From positions 1,642,001-1,706,000 of the forward strand of contig JAUPFP010000041.1 in assembly GCA_036925085.1 (NCBI GenBank): a stretch of 64,000 nt of DNA, written 5' to 3'. The notes beneath the pieces are model-generated. The model searched no databases and was not told where the DNA came from. It saw only the letters and a program-made list of their open reading frames with translations. The stretch is from Brachycybe producta. Lineage: Eukaryota; Arthropoda; Diplopoda; Playtdesmida; Andrognathidae. This document shows positions 20,501 through 27,738 of the stretch, one piece after another; position 1 is the first letter of the stretch, and every line of letters starts with the position of its first letter. The position numbers and the translations under genes are program-made.

Positions 20501-23443
20501 TGCCGCTCTACCTAGTTAATTGACTTGGACCGACAACAACAGTCCAGATCCGTTTGTCAATGGCTAAAAAAAGGAACGGATCTGGACTGTTAAGTACTGA
20601 TCCGACCGTTAATGGGTAGTTGTACAGCAGCCCATTTCTGTGGTGTCCGGCACCACTGCCAATTTCAGATAAGCCAACCATTCTTAGATGTGAGGATCGG
20701 AGGTCTATAGACAACCTGTCACGGTGGTACTTTAACCACCGTAGAGCTACAGAGAACAGAGCATTGTTAGATGGAATTCTTACCAGAAGCCCCCTTTATA
20801 AGTAGACTGGGACATTCAAATCTTAATAAAGAAATAAGAGCTAGAAGTGATGCATACTCGTGGTACCCGTAATATGACGTCACAAAAAACCGTTTCATCT
20901 ATCTAAGGAAACCCAGGCTTTCCACTTTTTCCAGTACATAGTTCTGTTTGTCTGAATTATACAACCACTTGGGAATTGCTCAACCTGCCACCTGGCTCTC
21001 GAGCTGGTTGCAGGTGTACTGAGTTGAATTGAATTGTGTGTATTACTGTAAAACAATGTTTGCTTGTTTTTTTATTTAAAAAAAAAACATGTTTTAACAG
21101 AGCCAACCCTTATTTAAATGAATCCACCACGTGGCATTTCAACACCAAAATTGAACCGCGTAGGATACTAACGTTACCAAACGTTGAGAAATCCCCGACT
21201 GACATGCGCAATGCGAACAATTGTGGTATACAAGACAGGCAATTAGGAAACGAGATGAACAGAAGTTGGCTCCGCCCTTTTTATGACGAACGGCAACTTC
21301 TAATTGGTTGGTTATGTAGTCTGACGTCACATGCTCCGCCCCTTTTTAACGTTGAACCACACGACAAACCAATTGGAAGTTGCCGTTCGTCATAAAAAAG
21401 AGCGGAGCCAACTTCTGTTCGTCCCGATTTCTAATTGCCTGTGTAGGCCTATACAAGTCCATACTTCATTTCAATTTTAAACACTCTACAGAGATTTCTC
21501 AAAGTTTGTTAACGCTAGTTGCATGATTGGTGGATTTTGTTAATTCCATTTATTTTAATTGCTCTCTTTCATCTTGACTCAAATGATTTGCTCCAACAGG
21601 GTTTCCACTTCAATTTTTTTTTGGTGGTTGAACTGGACGATGTGTGGGTGTAAATGGACAAGCCTCGTAAGTGTGAGAAAATACACACTTGCTAAAATAA
21701 TGTTTCCAATAATGAATGAGAAAAGGAGCAATTAGTTAAAAATAGATTTAACACAAAAAAAAAATACGTTCGGCCACGTCCCCACCAATTGAAAACAAAA
21801 ATAGACAGAAATGATTAGTGGTGGCAACGGGTCGAATCGAACCGTTCCTACTTGAATCGGAACCAGCTCTGATTAGTTCGTTGATTTTGAGTTAAACAAG
21901 GCTCAAACCGCTTCCCAATATGCATTAGCAGATTTGCGCAGCGCATATGCGCAATATTGCGCAGTTTAGCGCGAAAATCTGCTAACGCATTTCAACCGGT
22001 TCCCAATATGCATTAGTAGATTTTCTGCAGCATATTAGTTGGAGGTGGTAAAGGGTAGAACCGAACCGAACCAGTTCCACCTATACTGGCGAACCGGTTC
22101 TATCAGTTCCAGTAATTGTTGAACCGGTTCTACCAGTTTCGAACCGTTGACATCTCTTGAAATGGTTTGAAAAGTGTGCGGCGACTTCGAGAGACAAAAA
22201 CTAATATAATTATAAAAAGTCAGGATGGACATGCCAGAATTGATCGTGTGTACCGCACACCTTGGACGAATATTCGTCTTTATTCGTCCAAGGTACCACT
22301 CACCCAGCCAAAGATTCAAAGTGGAACTGTTGATACTCAGGGCTTTATTTTTTACAATTATTGCAACAATGCACTTAATGCAGACCTATTTCATCAACAA
22401 AATAAGACTTTCTTTATAATTTTACTCCTTCAGGCTGGCCCAGTAACAAATTCTCTCTCTCTCTCTCTCTATTCCAAATAATAGTAACCCTTCAAGTCAT
22501 TGTCTTCACTTTATTTCTCTTTCTTCTTGAGGTTGTTCATCTTATCTTCCTCTGATATCTCGTTGTACACCATTCTCTCTCTCTCTCTCTCTCTAGTAAT
22601 TCTCTTCTATTGATCCTAATTTTTCACATTTCTTTTCGGCCTATTTCACATTAATTCAGCCTCTCTTTTTGAGTTCAGCTTTTTTTTTTCTTTCTAGCCT
22701 TTTTATTAATGTGGGTTTTCGATGTAGTTAACAGGTTGTTAAGAGAGGGGGAGGAGGGGTGGGGAGGTGTCAGTTGTGGGGATATAAATTATAAATCGGC
22801 CACCCTCTTACAGGACCCAAATAATGAAATTAGGTGGTTTTCGTCAGCTGTTCACTTATTTTTTTTGTTGTCTAAAAACATTCCAGTTTGTAGGATTCAG
22901 TATATACATTGTTATATACTGTACCTACCTACAATAACATTCCTTTCACCCTCCCTAGAGGCAGAAAGGGTGGGCGGGCGGAAGGGGAAGATATCGTTCG
23001 ACAATTATTATGAAAAAAAATAAAGAACGAAATGATGTTGTTTTGAATTCGAACCCCATTTATTTACCTGTAAGACTGAGATTCTGCCAGAGTTTTTCGA
23101 TCCGACTCATCTGATGAAACACTTTGCAAGCGAGAAAAGCATTCGAAATGTCTTTTCCGGATAAGAAGGAGAACACATGAGCTAATATTTCGGGTGGTAA
23201 ATGGATTACCGACATCGTTCCCATTTTACCACGAACACTACCAGAAGAGGAGAAGGATAACGACGACGGAAGATGACGATGACTACTATTACCCCCACTT
23301 TGATGACTGTTATTAGACCCACCAGCAGCAGCAGGAGGAGATCGGTTTAAGTTCTTATCCACGTTATTCGACGACGAGGAAGAACGCTGACTGCGAAACG
23401 TACGCGCAGAATCCATGATTTCACGTAGATTAAAACCACCCAT
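2569..23443 (-). CDS. FBXO31: FBXO31, F-box substrate receptor of an SCF ubiquitin ligase (9 exons)
   Basis: Minus-strand exons: 23068-23443 (start), 10672-10734, 10510-10586, 5984-6154, 4449-4520, 4265-4371, 4040-4199, 3373-3590 and 2569-2725 (TAA stop). All splice phases join without a break, giving 457 aa from the ATG at 23416 or 466 aa from the ATG at 23443; human FBXO31 is about 540 aa. Exon 1 encodes a Ser/Asn-rich leader and the F-box (about residues 70-113 from the inner start, LPPEILAHVFSFL). Later exons carry YRHLFGLWQHDITHYGG, PGLFKGTYGDNGLE and IAGHGF...TPGHWIVFSEDLFGF, all recognisable FBXO31 core motifs. In vertebrates FBXO31 links targets such as cyclin D1 to SKP1-CUL1, and it has been reported to read C-terminal amides. 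Intron 8 appears to use a GC donor (AG|GCAAGT); the GT three codon positions on would lose the conserved frame. Intron 1 is 12.3 kb. The upstream in-frame region beyond 23443 is hydrophobic and probably not translated. Confidence 0.93.
2811..2910. repeat. Single-arm relic of the 1511-2033 family
   Basis: This stretch matches the left arm of the element at 1511 in the same order (TTAACCACCAGTATTTTTTTG, then a CAAGACACCCACCC block and CCAAAATAATTTGTAAA) with about 15-20 percent difference by eye. No opposing arm is found nearby. It lies just upstream of FBXO31 exon 9, in intron 8. Confidence 0.5.
2915..3147 (+). mobile_element. Non-autonomous Helitron, 3' part, without nested MITE
   Basis: The right end has the Helitron signature: a perfect hairpin CCCGTCATTTATGACGGG (3118-3135), eight bases, then CTAG (3144-3147) followed by T. 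The left part (GAACCGTTTTTT, then CTCAAGGTCAAC) matches the copies at 17278-17796 and 35993-36484. Unlike those two, the stretch next to the hairpin reads CTAGAATTTGGCTCCC without the roughly 145-bp inserted MITE, so it shows the empty site. It lies in FBXO31 intron 8. Confidence 0.75.
4992..5378. mobile_element. hAT-like MITE of the AACCGGTT-rich family with a nested palindrome
   Basis: Ends are TAGATGTGGCAACGGG on the left and CACTGACATCTCTA on the right, inverted copies of the family terminus TAGAGGTGGCAACGG. Flanking octamers GGCTGCGT and GGCGGCTT match at six of eight positions, so the target duplication is degraded. The interior has at least four AACCGGTT sites. At 5025-5093 it contains a second, smaller palindrome (arms CACATAGGCGTAAATT and AATTTACGCCTATGTG), probably a nested insertion. 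It lies in FBXO31 intron 4. Confidence 0.7.
6381..6529. mobile_element. Short hAT-like MITE with perfect 8-bp target duplication
   Basis: The 149-bp element begins TAGAGGTGGCAACGAG and ends CCGTTGGCGTCTCTG. It is bordered by TTGCTAAC on both sides (6373-6380 and 6530-6537). It is the clearest target-site proof for the AACCGGTT family also seen at 4992, 15186, 21816 and 36957. It contains AACCGGTT twice. Confidence 0.88.
10011..10352. repeat. GAGCGAGC-bordered dispersed repeat
   Basis: The borders carry GAGCGAGCGAGC on the left and GCTCGCTCGTTTGG on the right, so the ends are inverted. The interior (CTTGTTTAGTGTGGACGG, then a stretch ending GTGCTCGCCATAAACGATGGA) is closely matched at 33127-33298 and again at 61924-62095. 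The family is therefore dispersed in introns of two genes. No coding capacity is seen, and superfamily is unknown. Confidence 0.6.
12790..13120. mobile_element. Fold-back element with CTTTCAGG-type arms
   Basis: The left arm reads ATCATTCTGACTTTCAGGAG and then an AACTAGAAGGGTAGCG block. The right arm is the inverted equivalent (ACCCTTCTAACTTC, then CCTGAAAGACAGAATAATCC). The same arms bound the element at 23960-24855, so this is a family. Boundaries are approximate and no target duplication was identified. Confidence 0.55.
13341..13724. mobile_element. hAT-like MITE rich in TTCGAA/CTCGAATC blocks
   Basis: Left end TAGAGATGGGCCATTCG and right end CCTCCCACCTCTA are inverted. The flanking octamers GATAAAAT and ATAAAAAT are a near match, compatible with a degraded 8-bp duplication. 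Subterminal regions repeat ATTCGAATCCTCGAATC-like units in both orientations; the middle is A/T-rich. Confidence 0.65.
13826..13893. repeat. Near-perfect 68-bp palindrome
   Basis: TAATCAGGC followed by TACAGGGTGGATTGAT meets its inverted copy ATCAATCCACCCTGTA...GCCTGATTA around a TTAAAT centre. Arms are about 31 bp with two mismatches. It is AT-flanked and may be the collapsed core of a MITE. Confidence 0.7.
15186..15361. mobile_element. AACCGGTT-family hAT-like MITE, copy A
   Basis: The right end reads AACCGTTGCCACCTCTA (to 15361), the inverted family terminus. The left end near CACCTCTAGGTTC is less regular. Four AACCGGTT sites lie within 100 bp. It also contains TGCGCAAATCTG and AATGCATATTGGGAACC, shared with the MITE at 21816. 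The second copy is at 42988-43163. Confidence 0.65.
15755..15949. mobile_element. ACAGGCAA-family MITE with 8-bp target duplication, copy A
   Basis: Bordered by GTTAAGCA at 15747-15754 and 15950-15957. Inverted termini start ACAGGCAATTAGAAATCGGG and extend about 45 bp, including a CCGCCC box and TTTTTATGACG. TGACGTCA lies near the centre. The octamer duplication and CAGG-type ends suggest hAT. It lies in FBXO31 intron 1; the second copy is at 43555-43749. Confidence 0.85.
16197..16534. mobile_element. TTAA-flanked MITE with about 38-bp TIRs, copy A
   Basis: The element is bounded by TTAA on both sides (16193-16196 and 16535-16538). Its termini are inverted: GTCGGGTTCACACAGAGTC and GACTCAGTGTGAACCCGAC, followed inward by ATGAATTGGGCGAGA and its inverse. 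TTAA targets are typical of piggyBac-type elements, but other TTAA users exist. The interior is CG-richer than its surroundings. The second copy is at 43997-44334. Confidence 0.75.
17278..17796 (-). mobile_element. Non-autonomous Helitron carrying a nested MITE, copy A
   Basis: Read on the minus strand, the 3' end has the hairpin CCCGTCATTTATGACGGG, a short spacer and CTAG (17278-17281) followed by T. The 5' part, with TAACGCTGTACAAACC and the GTCGGAATTT block, matches the Helitron at 35993-36484. A pyrimidine-rich stretch lies in the middle. A MITE sits inside at 17317-17460. The second copy is at 45078-45596. Confidence 0.75.
17317..17460. mobile_element. ACAGGCAA-family MITE nested in the Helitron, copy A
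   Basis: Ends are CACAGAAAATTGTGCCC on the left and GGGCACAATTGCCTGTG on the right. Inside are inverted TTAGAATTTCTTTT and CCGCCCTTTTATGAC blocks and one TGACGTCA. The flanks resemble a duplicated GAATTT-type octamer when compared with the empty site in the Helitron at 2915-3147. The second copy is at 45117-45260. Confidence 0.8.
18140..18525. mobile_element. GGCTGTACCGA-type MITE, copy A
   Basis: Left GGCTGTACCGATCA and right ACTCGGTACAGCC are inverted. Subterminal regions repeat CCGATC/GATCGG-type units. Flanks GAATATTA and GAATATGT match at six of eight positions, pointing to an old 8-bp duplication and a hAT-like origin. The second copy is at 45940-46325. Confidence 0.65.
18934..19432. 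mobile_element. hAT-like MITE with perfect target duplication CATTTAAG, copy A
   Basis: CATTTAAG occurs at 18926-18933 and again at 19433-19440. Termini are TAGTGTTGTAAA and TTTACAACACTA, exact inverse copies. The inside is extremely A-rich, with tandem units like TTTTATATAAAAAAACGTA. The second copy (46734-47230) differs in A-run length. Confidence 0.87.
19592..19738. mobile_element. ACAGGCAA-family MITE, third subfamily, copy A
   Basis: Termini ACAGGCAAGTGTGCCCAGCAC and its inverse border the element. The flanking octamers CAACTAAG and CAACTGAG match at seven of eight positions. The interior shares the CTAATTGGTTTGTTACTTGG block with the other ACAGGCAA MITEs. The second copy is at 47390-47536. 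Confidence 0.78.
20538..20591. repeat. Perfect 17-bp inverted repeat, copy A
   Basis: AACAGTCCAGATCCGTT and its exact reverse complement are separated by 20 bases. GATCCGGCC and GATCCGACC blocks flank it in mirror positions at 20445 and 20598, so it may be the core of a larger decayed element. Confidence 0.6.
21235..21449. mobile_element. ACAGGCAA-family MITE with 8-bp target duplication, copy A
   Basis: TATACAAG flanks the element at 21227-21234 and 21450-21457. The left terminus ACAGGCAATTAG is matched inverted by CTAATTGCCTGT; the right border carries a few extra bases (GTAGGCC). Inside are GGCTCCGCCC, AACTTCTAATTGGTTGG and a central TGACGTCA, as in the 15755 element. The second copy is at 49032-49246. 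Confidence 0.82.
21816..22158. mobile_element. AACCGGTT-family hAT-like MITE, copy A
   Basis: Starts TAGTGGTGGCAACGGG and ends ACCGTTGACATCTCTT. Flanking octamers GAAATGAT and GAAATGGT match at seven of eight positions. The interior has several AACCGGTT sites and TGCGCA-rich blocks. The second copy is at 49613-49955. Confidence 0.78.
22260..22293. repeat. 34-bp palindrome, copy A
   Basis: CCTTGGACGAATA and TATTCGTCCAAGG are perfect inverse copies around eight bases. It lies about 0.8 kb inside FBXO31 intron 1, near (CT)n runs at 22451-22474 and 22573-22595. Confidence 0.6.
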
Positions 23444-23959
23444 TACTCCTAATCCATAGAGAAAGAAAGAGCAAAAAAAAAACACGAACGTTCGGATCAA
23501 AATAATAAACGAATAAAAACCACTAATCAACTACAACAACGAATAAAAGCGAAAGACTAAAATAGACAACGAAAAACAGCTGCTGTTGCTGCTGCCGTCG
23601 CGATTGCAAACATACTTTTCGAAGACAAGAAGTAACACTACGCTCCGCCCTCTTCATGACGAATTTTCACAACGGCAATCCTTTTTTTGCGCACGCCCTC
23701 TGGCGAATGGAGTTACATAACGGTATGTTGTATCTTATTTCTTTACATTGCTCAATGCAAACCAAAAAGATAAACCCGACAATAAATAAATATAATTTTA
23801 TCATTATTTTTTGAAAATAAATTAATTCTGAAATTATTCTTGAATATTAGTTGTACTATTTTCATAAAACAATAAAATAAAGCTTATAAAAACTATATAC
23901 AAGTTATAAATGAATAGAATTTATAAACAATTGCAAATAAATGATTATTAATTAAGGTG

Positions 23960-24855
23960 GTTCATGAACAGCTGATATTTGATGAACACTCTGATTATTC
24001 TGTCTTTCAGGAGCAAAATAAAAACTAGAGTGTTATAGAAACTAGAAAGGTAGCTCAATCATTTGAGGGTATTTTCATGTTAAGACATAATGTTTAGACA
24101 TAATTAATAGACATCGAACCAGTGGGCAGTGCGTGAACGGGGGGGGGGGGGAGGGGAGGCACTGTTCCGAACTGTCGTTTAGTTACTAGTCTTCAACCTT
24201 AGACTATTACTTTACGTAAAGTAAAGGTTCAACAGCTACGGTACTAGCTCAAATGGCTCTAGCAACCAAAATAGCAATACTAAATTACTAATTAAGAATA
24301 TATAGAGGAATACCCTGAATTTAAAGCTAAATTTGCTGAAATATGTTCTTGAAGAACGAAATTAGGCAGTTAACAAAATGGACATTTTTGAGTTCAATGA
24401 TCTTTACGATTTTTAAGCAAATTATAGCATAATTGAAAAAAGAGTATAAAATGATTCAAAATTAAACTGCTTTCAGTAATACATGCCAACAATTAACATA
24501 AATTAACATAAAATAAACCATTTATTGCTCCTCAAAATACAGCTTCAAGAACACTAAAAGGTAGTCAGAATTGAAACCGTGTTTTTGGACATCTCAAATT
24601 TTACTTAAAAGTGTGTCCATGGTTGGCATGCGACCATTGCGAAGCTTTTTATGTCAGTTTAAAAATAACCCCAACTTTGAGCAGACGACATTTTTTTTAT
24701 TTTATCTATACAATGTGTTTTGAAAGATATCGATATTAAAATAGTGTTAATTCAGTCACCATTCTAGTTTCTAACACGCTTTCAATTTCTTCTTAGTGTT
24801 GCTTCTGAACAGAATAATTATAATTAGCGAACTATAATTAACTGTTCATGAAACG
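23960..24855. mobile_element. Fold-back element with TTCATGAACAG ends, copy A
   Basis: The left arm begins near TTCATGAACAGCTGATA and continues TTATTCTGTCTTTCAGGAGC. The right arm mirrors it (GTTGCTTCTGAACAGAATAA, then TTAACTGTTCATGAA). It belongs to the same arm family as 12790-13120. It has a G-run of about 12 at 24139. In copy B this element holds a second transposon. Confidence 0.6.
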
Positions 24856-25047
24856 TAACAGACAATTGTCAGGCCGTTCGTCAGAGGGCGCACAAATTGA
24901 CGTCATAAACGGGAGGGCACTCCTTGCCTAAATACGGGTATAACATTACAAGGAAGACAAGACCTGACAAGACTGTCCATTTGGCTGGATCACCCATAAA
25001 CACTTTGTAATTATTTCACTTCTACTGTGTGTGTGTGTGTGTGTGTG

Positions 25048-25300
25048 CATAGCCTCCTTATATAGAGAAGGCCGACCCATTCGACTCTAAAAAGCGAGTG
25101 AAAAAATGTTGCGCAATACTTCGAAATTGCCATCAGATGGCGTATGCAGACGTCCAATAATTTTAAATTTCCCACCATTATGCTTTAACCAAGATTACAT
25201 GTTTACTGTGTCTTGTTTCTGGATAAAAAATTTTAGTTTTGAGAAAAAATGGTTAATTGTTGTGTGTATATGTGTGTATATGTATGGACTTATATATAGA

Positions 25301-25383
<83 letters not shown>

Positions 25384-25857
25384 TATATATATATAGACTT
25401 TAATTGAATTTTTGTAAATAAATTTTACTGCTTTAGATTTTTTTTAAATTATAAAAAACAAGATTAAATTTTAAATAATTCATTTCATTAAATTTATTTT
25501 TATTATTTCACAATTTCATTTTATTGTGTATATATAATAAATTATATACTACTGTATATTATTGTATATTGTTCAAACAATTTTAAATAGTTTTATATGC
25601 TTGTACAGGAATTACATTTCACAATTTATTGTGTATATTAAATAATTATTTGACTTTGCCAGAATTACAAACAATTGGAAAAAAAATTATTTACTATAAT
25701 AACATACAGGAATCTATCAGAAATAAATAAAAAGTATTGGACTGCTTGTGGCTCCATCTTCAGTGAGTGAAGTGCAAATCGGCCATCTTTTTTCTCTCCA
25801 CTTTCTCAATGGCAAATGCCTTGAATGGGTCGGCCTTATCTATATAAGGAGGCTATG
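25048..25857. mobile_element. CATAGCCTCC MITE with expanded (TA)n core, copy A
   Basis: The left end CATAGCCTCCTTATATAGA followed by AAGGCCGACCCATTC is mirrored by GAATGGGTCGGCCTTATC and then TATATAAGGAGGCTATG, giving about 35-bp inverted termini. Both sides are (GT)n, so the element lies in a microsatellite and the target duplication cannot be read. The core holds a TA run at about 25302-25380. In copy B (53782-54656) the TA region is longer and interrupted differently. Confidence 0.78.
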
Positions 25858-26186
25858 GTGTGTGTGTGGGATGACTAAGTATGGCGTCTAAAATAAGCTA
25901 ATTTTCACATAAAAAACGCCATATTTGTACACCCGAACTATAACATCGGGTTTCCTCTTTACAGCCTTTGGCCTAGTTGCAACTTTCTGGAGGACATCAT
26001 TACGCTAAGCTGAAGTTCTTCTCAAGCGCTGAGACGAGAACGCTTTTAACGCGGAGTGGAGAGAGTACCTTGTAGTTTGTTTTCGTTTGTTTTGTTTGAT
26101 TTTCTTCAATATCTTCGCATAAGTGAATGTAACCGTGCATTTAATCGAGAATGAGTTTTATTTCAGTGATGTGTTGAAAGCTAAAC

Positions 26187-26728
26187 ATGCAAGAAAATGA
26201 AGATTTGGACACAATAATGAACGTGTTTGGATTGAGTCCTACCGACCCGCTGGACACTTTTGCAGGCGAGTAGGAGTTTATCTCCCGGCCATTGCATTTT
26301 CTTCCGTATTACTCACCTCTGTGCATTTGTTGAATGTTCTTTCCTTTTAGAAATGTGGTACCAAGTGTTCCTTTGGGCCCTGTTTTCATCTGTGTTCGTG
26401 CATACGTTCGCCGGAAGCATCGCTTTCTGTATGTTACGTCTTCACAAGACTGGACGTTTTGCACCCTTGGCAATAGTTCTGATGGGAGTCATTTCACCCC
26501 TGACGGGAGGCGTCCTAACCAGTTAATTCAAAATTGGGACTCAATGAATAGAATATTTTTTTTAATTCGACTTTTTCTCTGTACTTTTATACCTCAGGTG
26601 CTGCAATTGCTGGCGTCTATCGCGCTTCGAGCTTCCAAATGGCTCCTTTCTATGCGCTCATCTACGGGATCGGACAAACAGCCATGGCAGCCATAATGTC
26701 CTTCACGAGGATGTTGGCAACTCTTTGA
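26187..26728 (+). CDS. TMEM170A: TMEM170A-like membrane protein, copy A (3 exons)
   Basis: Exons 26187-26265, 26351-26521 and 26598-26728 give 126 aa ending in RMLATL. Exon 2 starts at EMWYQVFLWALFSSVF, and exon 3 encodes AAIAGVYRASSFQMAPFY; both match the TMEM170 family closely, including the C-terminal LATL. Three hydrophobic segments are seen (about residues 32-50, 60-84 and 97-120). The N-terminal leader is shorter than in human TMEM170A. The human protein is an ER/nuclear-envelope membrane protein reported to favour ER sheets and nuclear pore assembly. Intron 1 seems to use a GC donor (GCAG|GCGAGT): the GT four bases on would break the frame into exon 2. Intron 2 uses A|GTTAAT. Start chosen as the first ATG in frame with the exon; another ATG lies 10 codons in. 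Confidence 0.9.
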
Positions 26729-26824
26729 AGAGAAACCATATTCCTGCAATAATTAATATCATCGATTTTGCCCATTTGTAAATTAACCCTGGTTTTATTT
26801 AAACTTCATTGTTATGTGTTCAGT

Positions 26825-26830
26825 AATAAA
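26825..26830 (+). promoter_or_regulatory. AATAAA poly(A) signal of TMEM170A, copy A
   Basis: AATAAA lies 97 bases beyond the stop codon and is followed within 20 bases by T/GT-rich sequence (TTGTTTCAAATGTTAGTTTG). Copy B has it at 55625-55630. Confidence 0.65.
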
Positions 26831-27631
26831 GATCACCTTGTTTCAAATGTTAGTTTGTAATTTATCTTGTATTCATGTAACTTGCCAAGATTTCAACTAA
26901 AGCAGAAAATCTGGATTTGGAAATTTTGTTAGCAACTTCTTGAATTTGGGACAGGAACTGCAGATTCATCCATAAAAATAATTTTTTCTACGTTAATTAC
27001 ATAGGAAACAATTAAGAGTAATAGTAAACAAACAGAGCTCAGTCTTTTATTTATATTAAAATAGCTTGTGAACCGTTAAAGACAGCTCCATACTATACTG
27101 TAAGCCAGTGGATTATAGAGGGAAGGTATTCTGAATGTTTTCATTAAAATATTTTTCTACCTCTAGTAGATTCCAAGTCAAATAATGAGGGTTCCCCACA
27201 ACATTTTTTTTTTGGGTTGGGTACGCGGGGGCCCGCACTAGTATCATAAGAATCATAAGTTTCATAAAATTAAATTGTAATTTATTTATAAATTGATTCC
27301 AATGAATACAATGGAACAGAAAAAAATATTCTATTTAATGGTAATTTTATTGGAATTTTAATGGTATTGGAATCAAAACTTAAAACCTAAATTTTCTATT
27401 AAAGGATATCGAAATTAAAATTAAAATAATTCCAATACTCATCGTTGCTTCTGCCCAGGATTCTTGCAATGTTTGAACAGACGTTTTTCTAGGTAGTATG
27501 AGGGCAAACGGCCAATTTGTTCATGCAAGCTTCAGGCATATGGCTCGAGGTTACTGCAATTATATTATAACAAAAAAAAAAAACAATGTAAATAAAGAAT
27601 CGTCAATAAAAAGCATAATTCAAATAATAAA

Positions 27632-27637
27632 TTTATT
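27632..27637 (-). promoter_or_regulatory. AATAAA poly(A) signal of PRMT5, copy A
   Basis: On the minus strand AATAAA lies about 100 bases beyond the PRMT5 stop codon. The ends of TMEM170A and PRMT5 are therefore about 0.8 kb apart, tail to tail. Copy B has it at 56432-56437. Confidence 0.5.
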
Positions 27638-27738
27638 TGCTTATTTTTTTTTTTCAAAATCAACGTCTTGCACAGCACTTACAGTAGAAAAAGCCAACAT
27701 TTGAAACTCAATAAGAACGAATGAAACCATCTGAATAG

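Larger units (their letters stand above)
23444..26186. other. Intergenic region between FBXO31 and TMEM170A, copy A
   Basis: Divergent intergenic stretch of 2.7 kb that must hold both promoters. It contains a relic of the CCGCCC/ATGACG MITE type near 23645, a fold-back element at 23960-24855 and a (TA)n-bearing MITE at 25048-25857. About 330 bp separate that MITE from the TMEM170A start codon. No conserved core promoter motif could be assigned with confidence. Confidence 0.55.

Noticed and set aside
23444-23530. In-frame upstream extension of FBXO31 exon 1
   Set aside because: The extension is hydrophobic, has no counterpart in FBXO31 proteins and precedes two better-placed start codons; it is probably 5' UTR.
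25250-25381. Open frame ending in a long Tyr-Ile repeat
   Set aside because: It is a translation of the (TA)n microsatellite.
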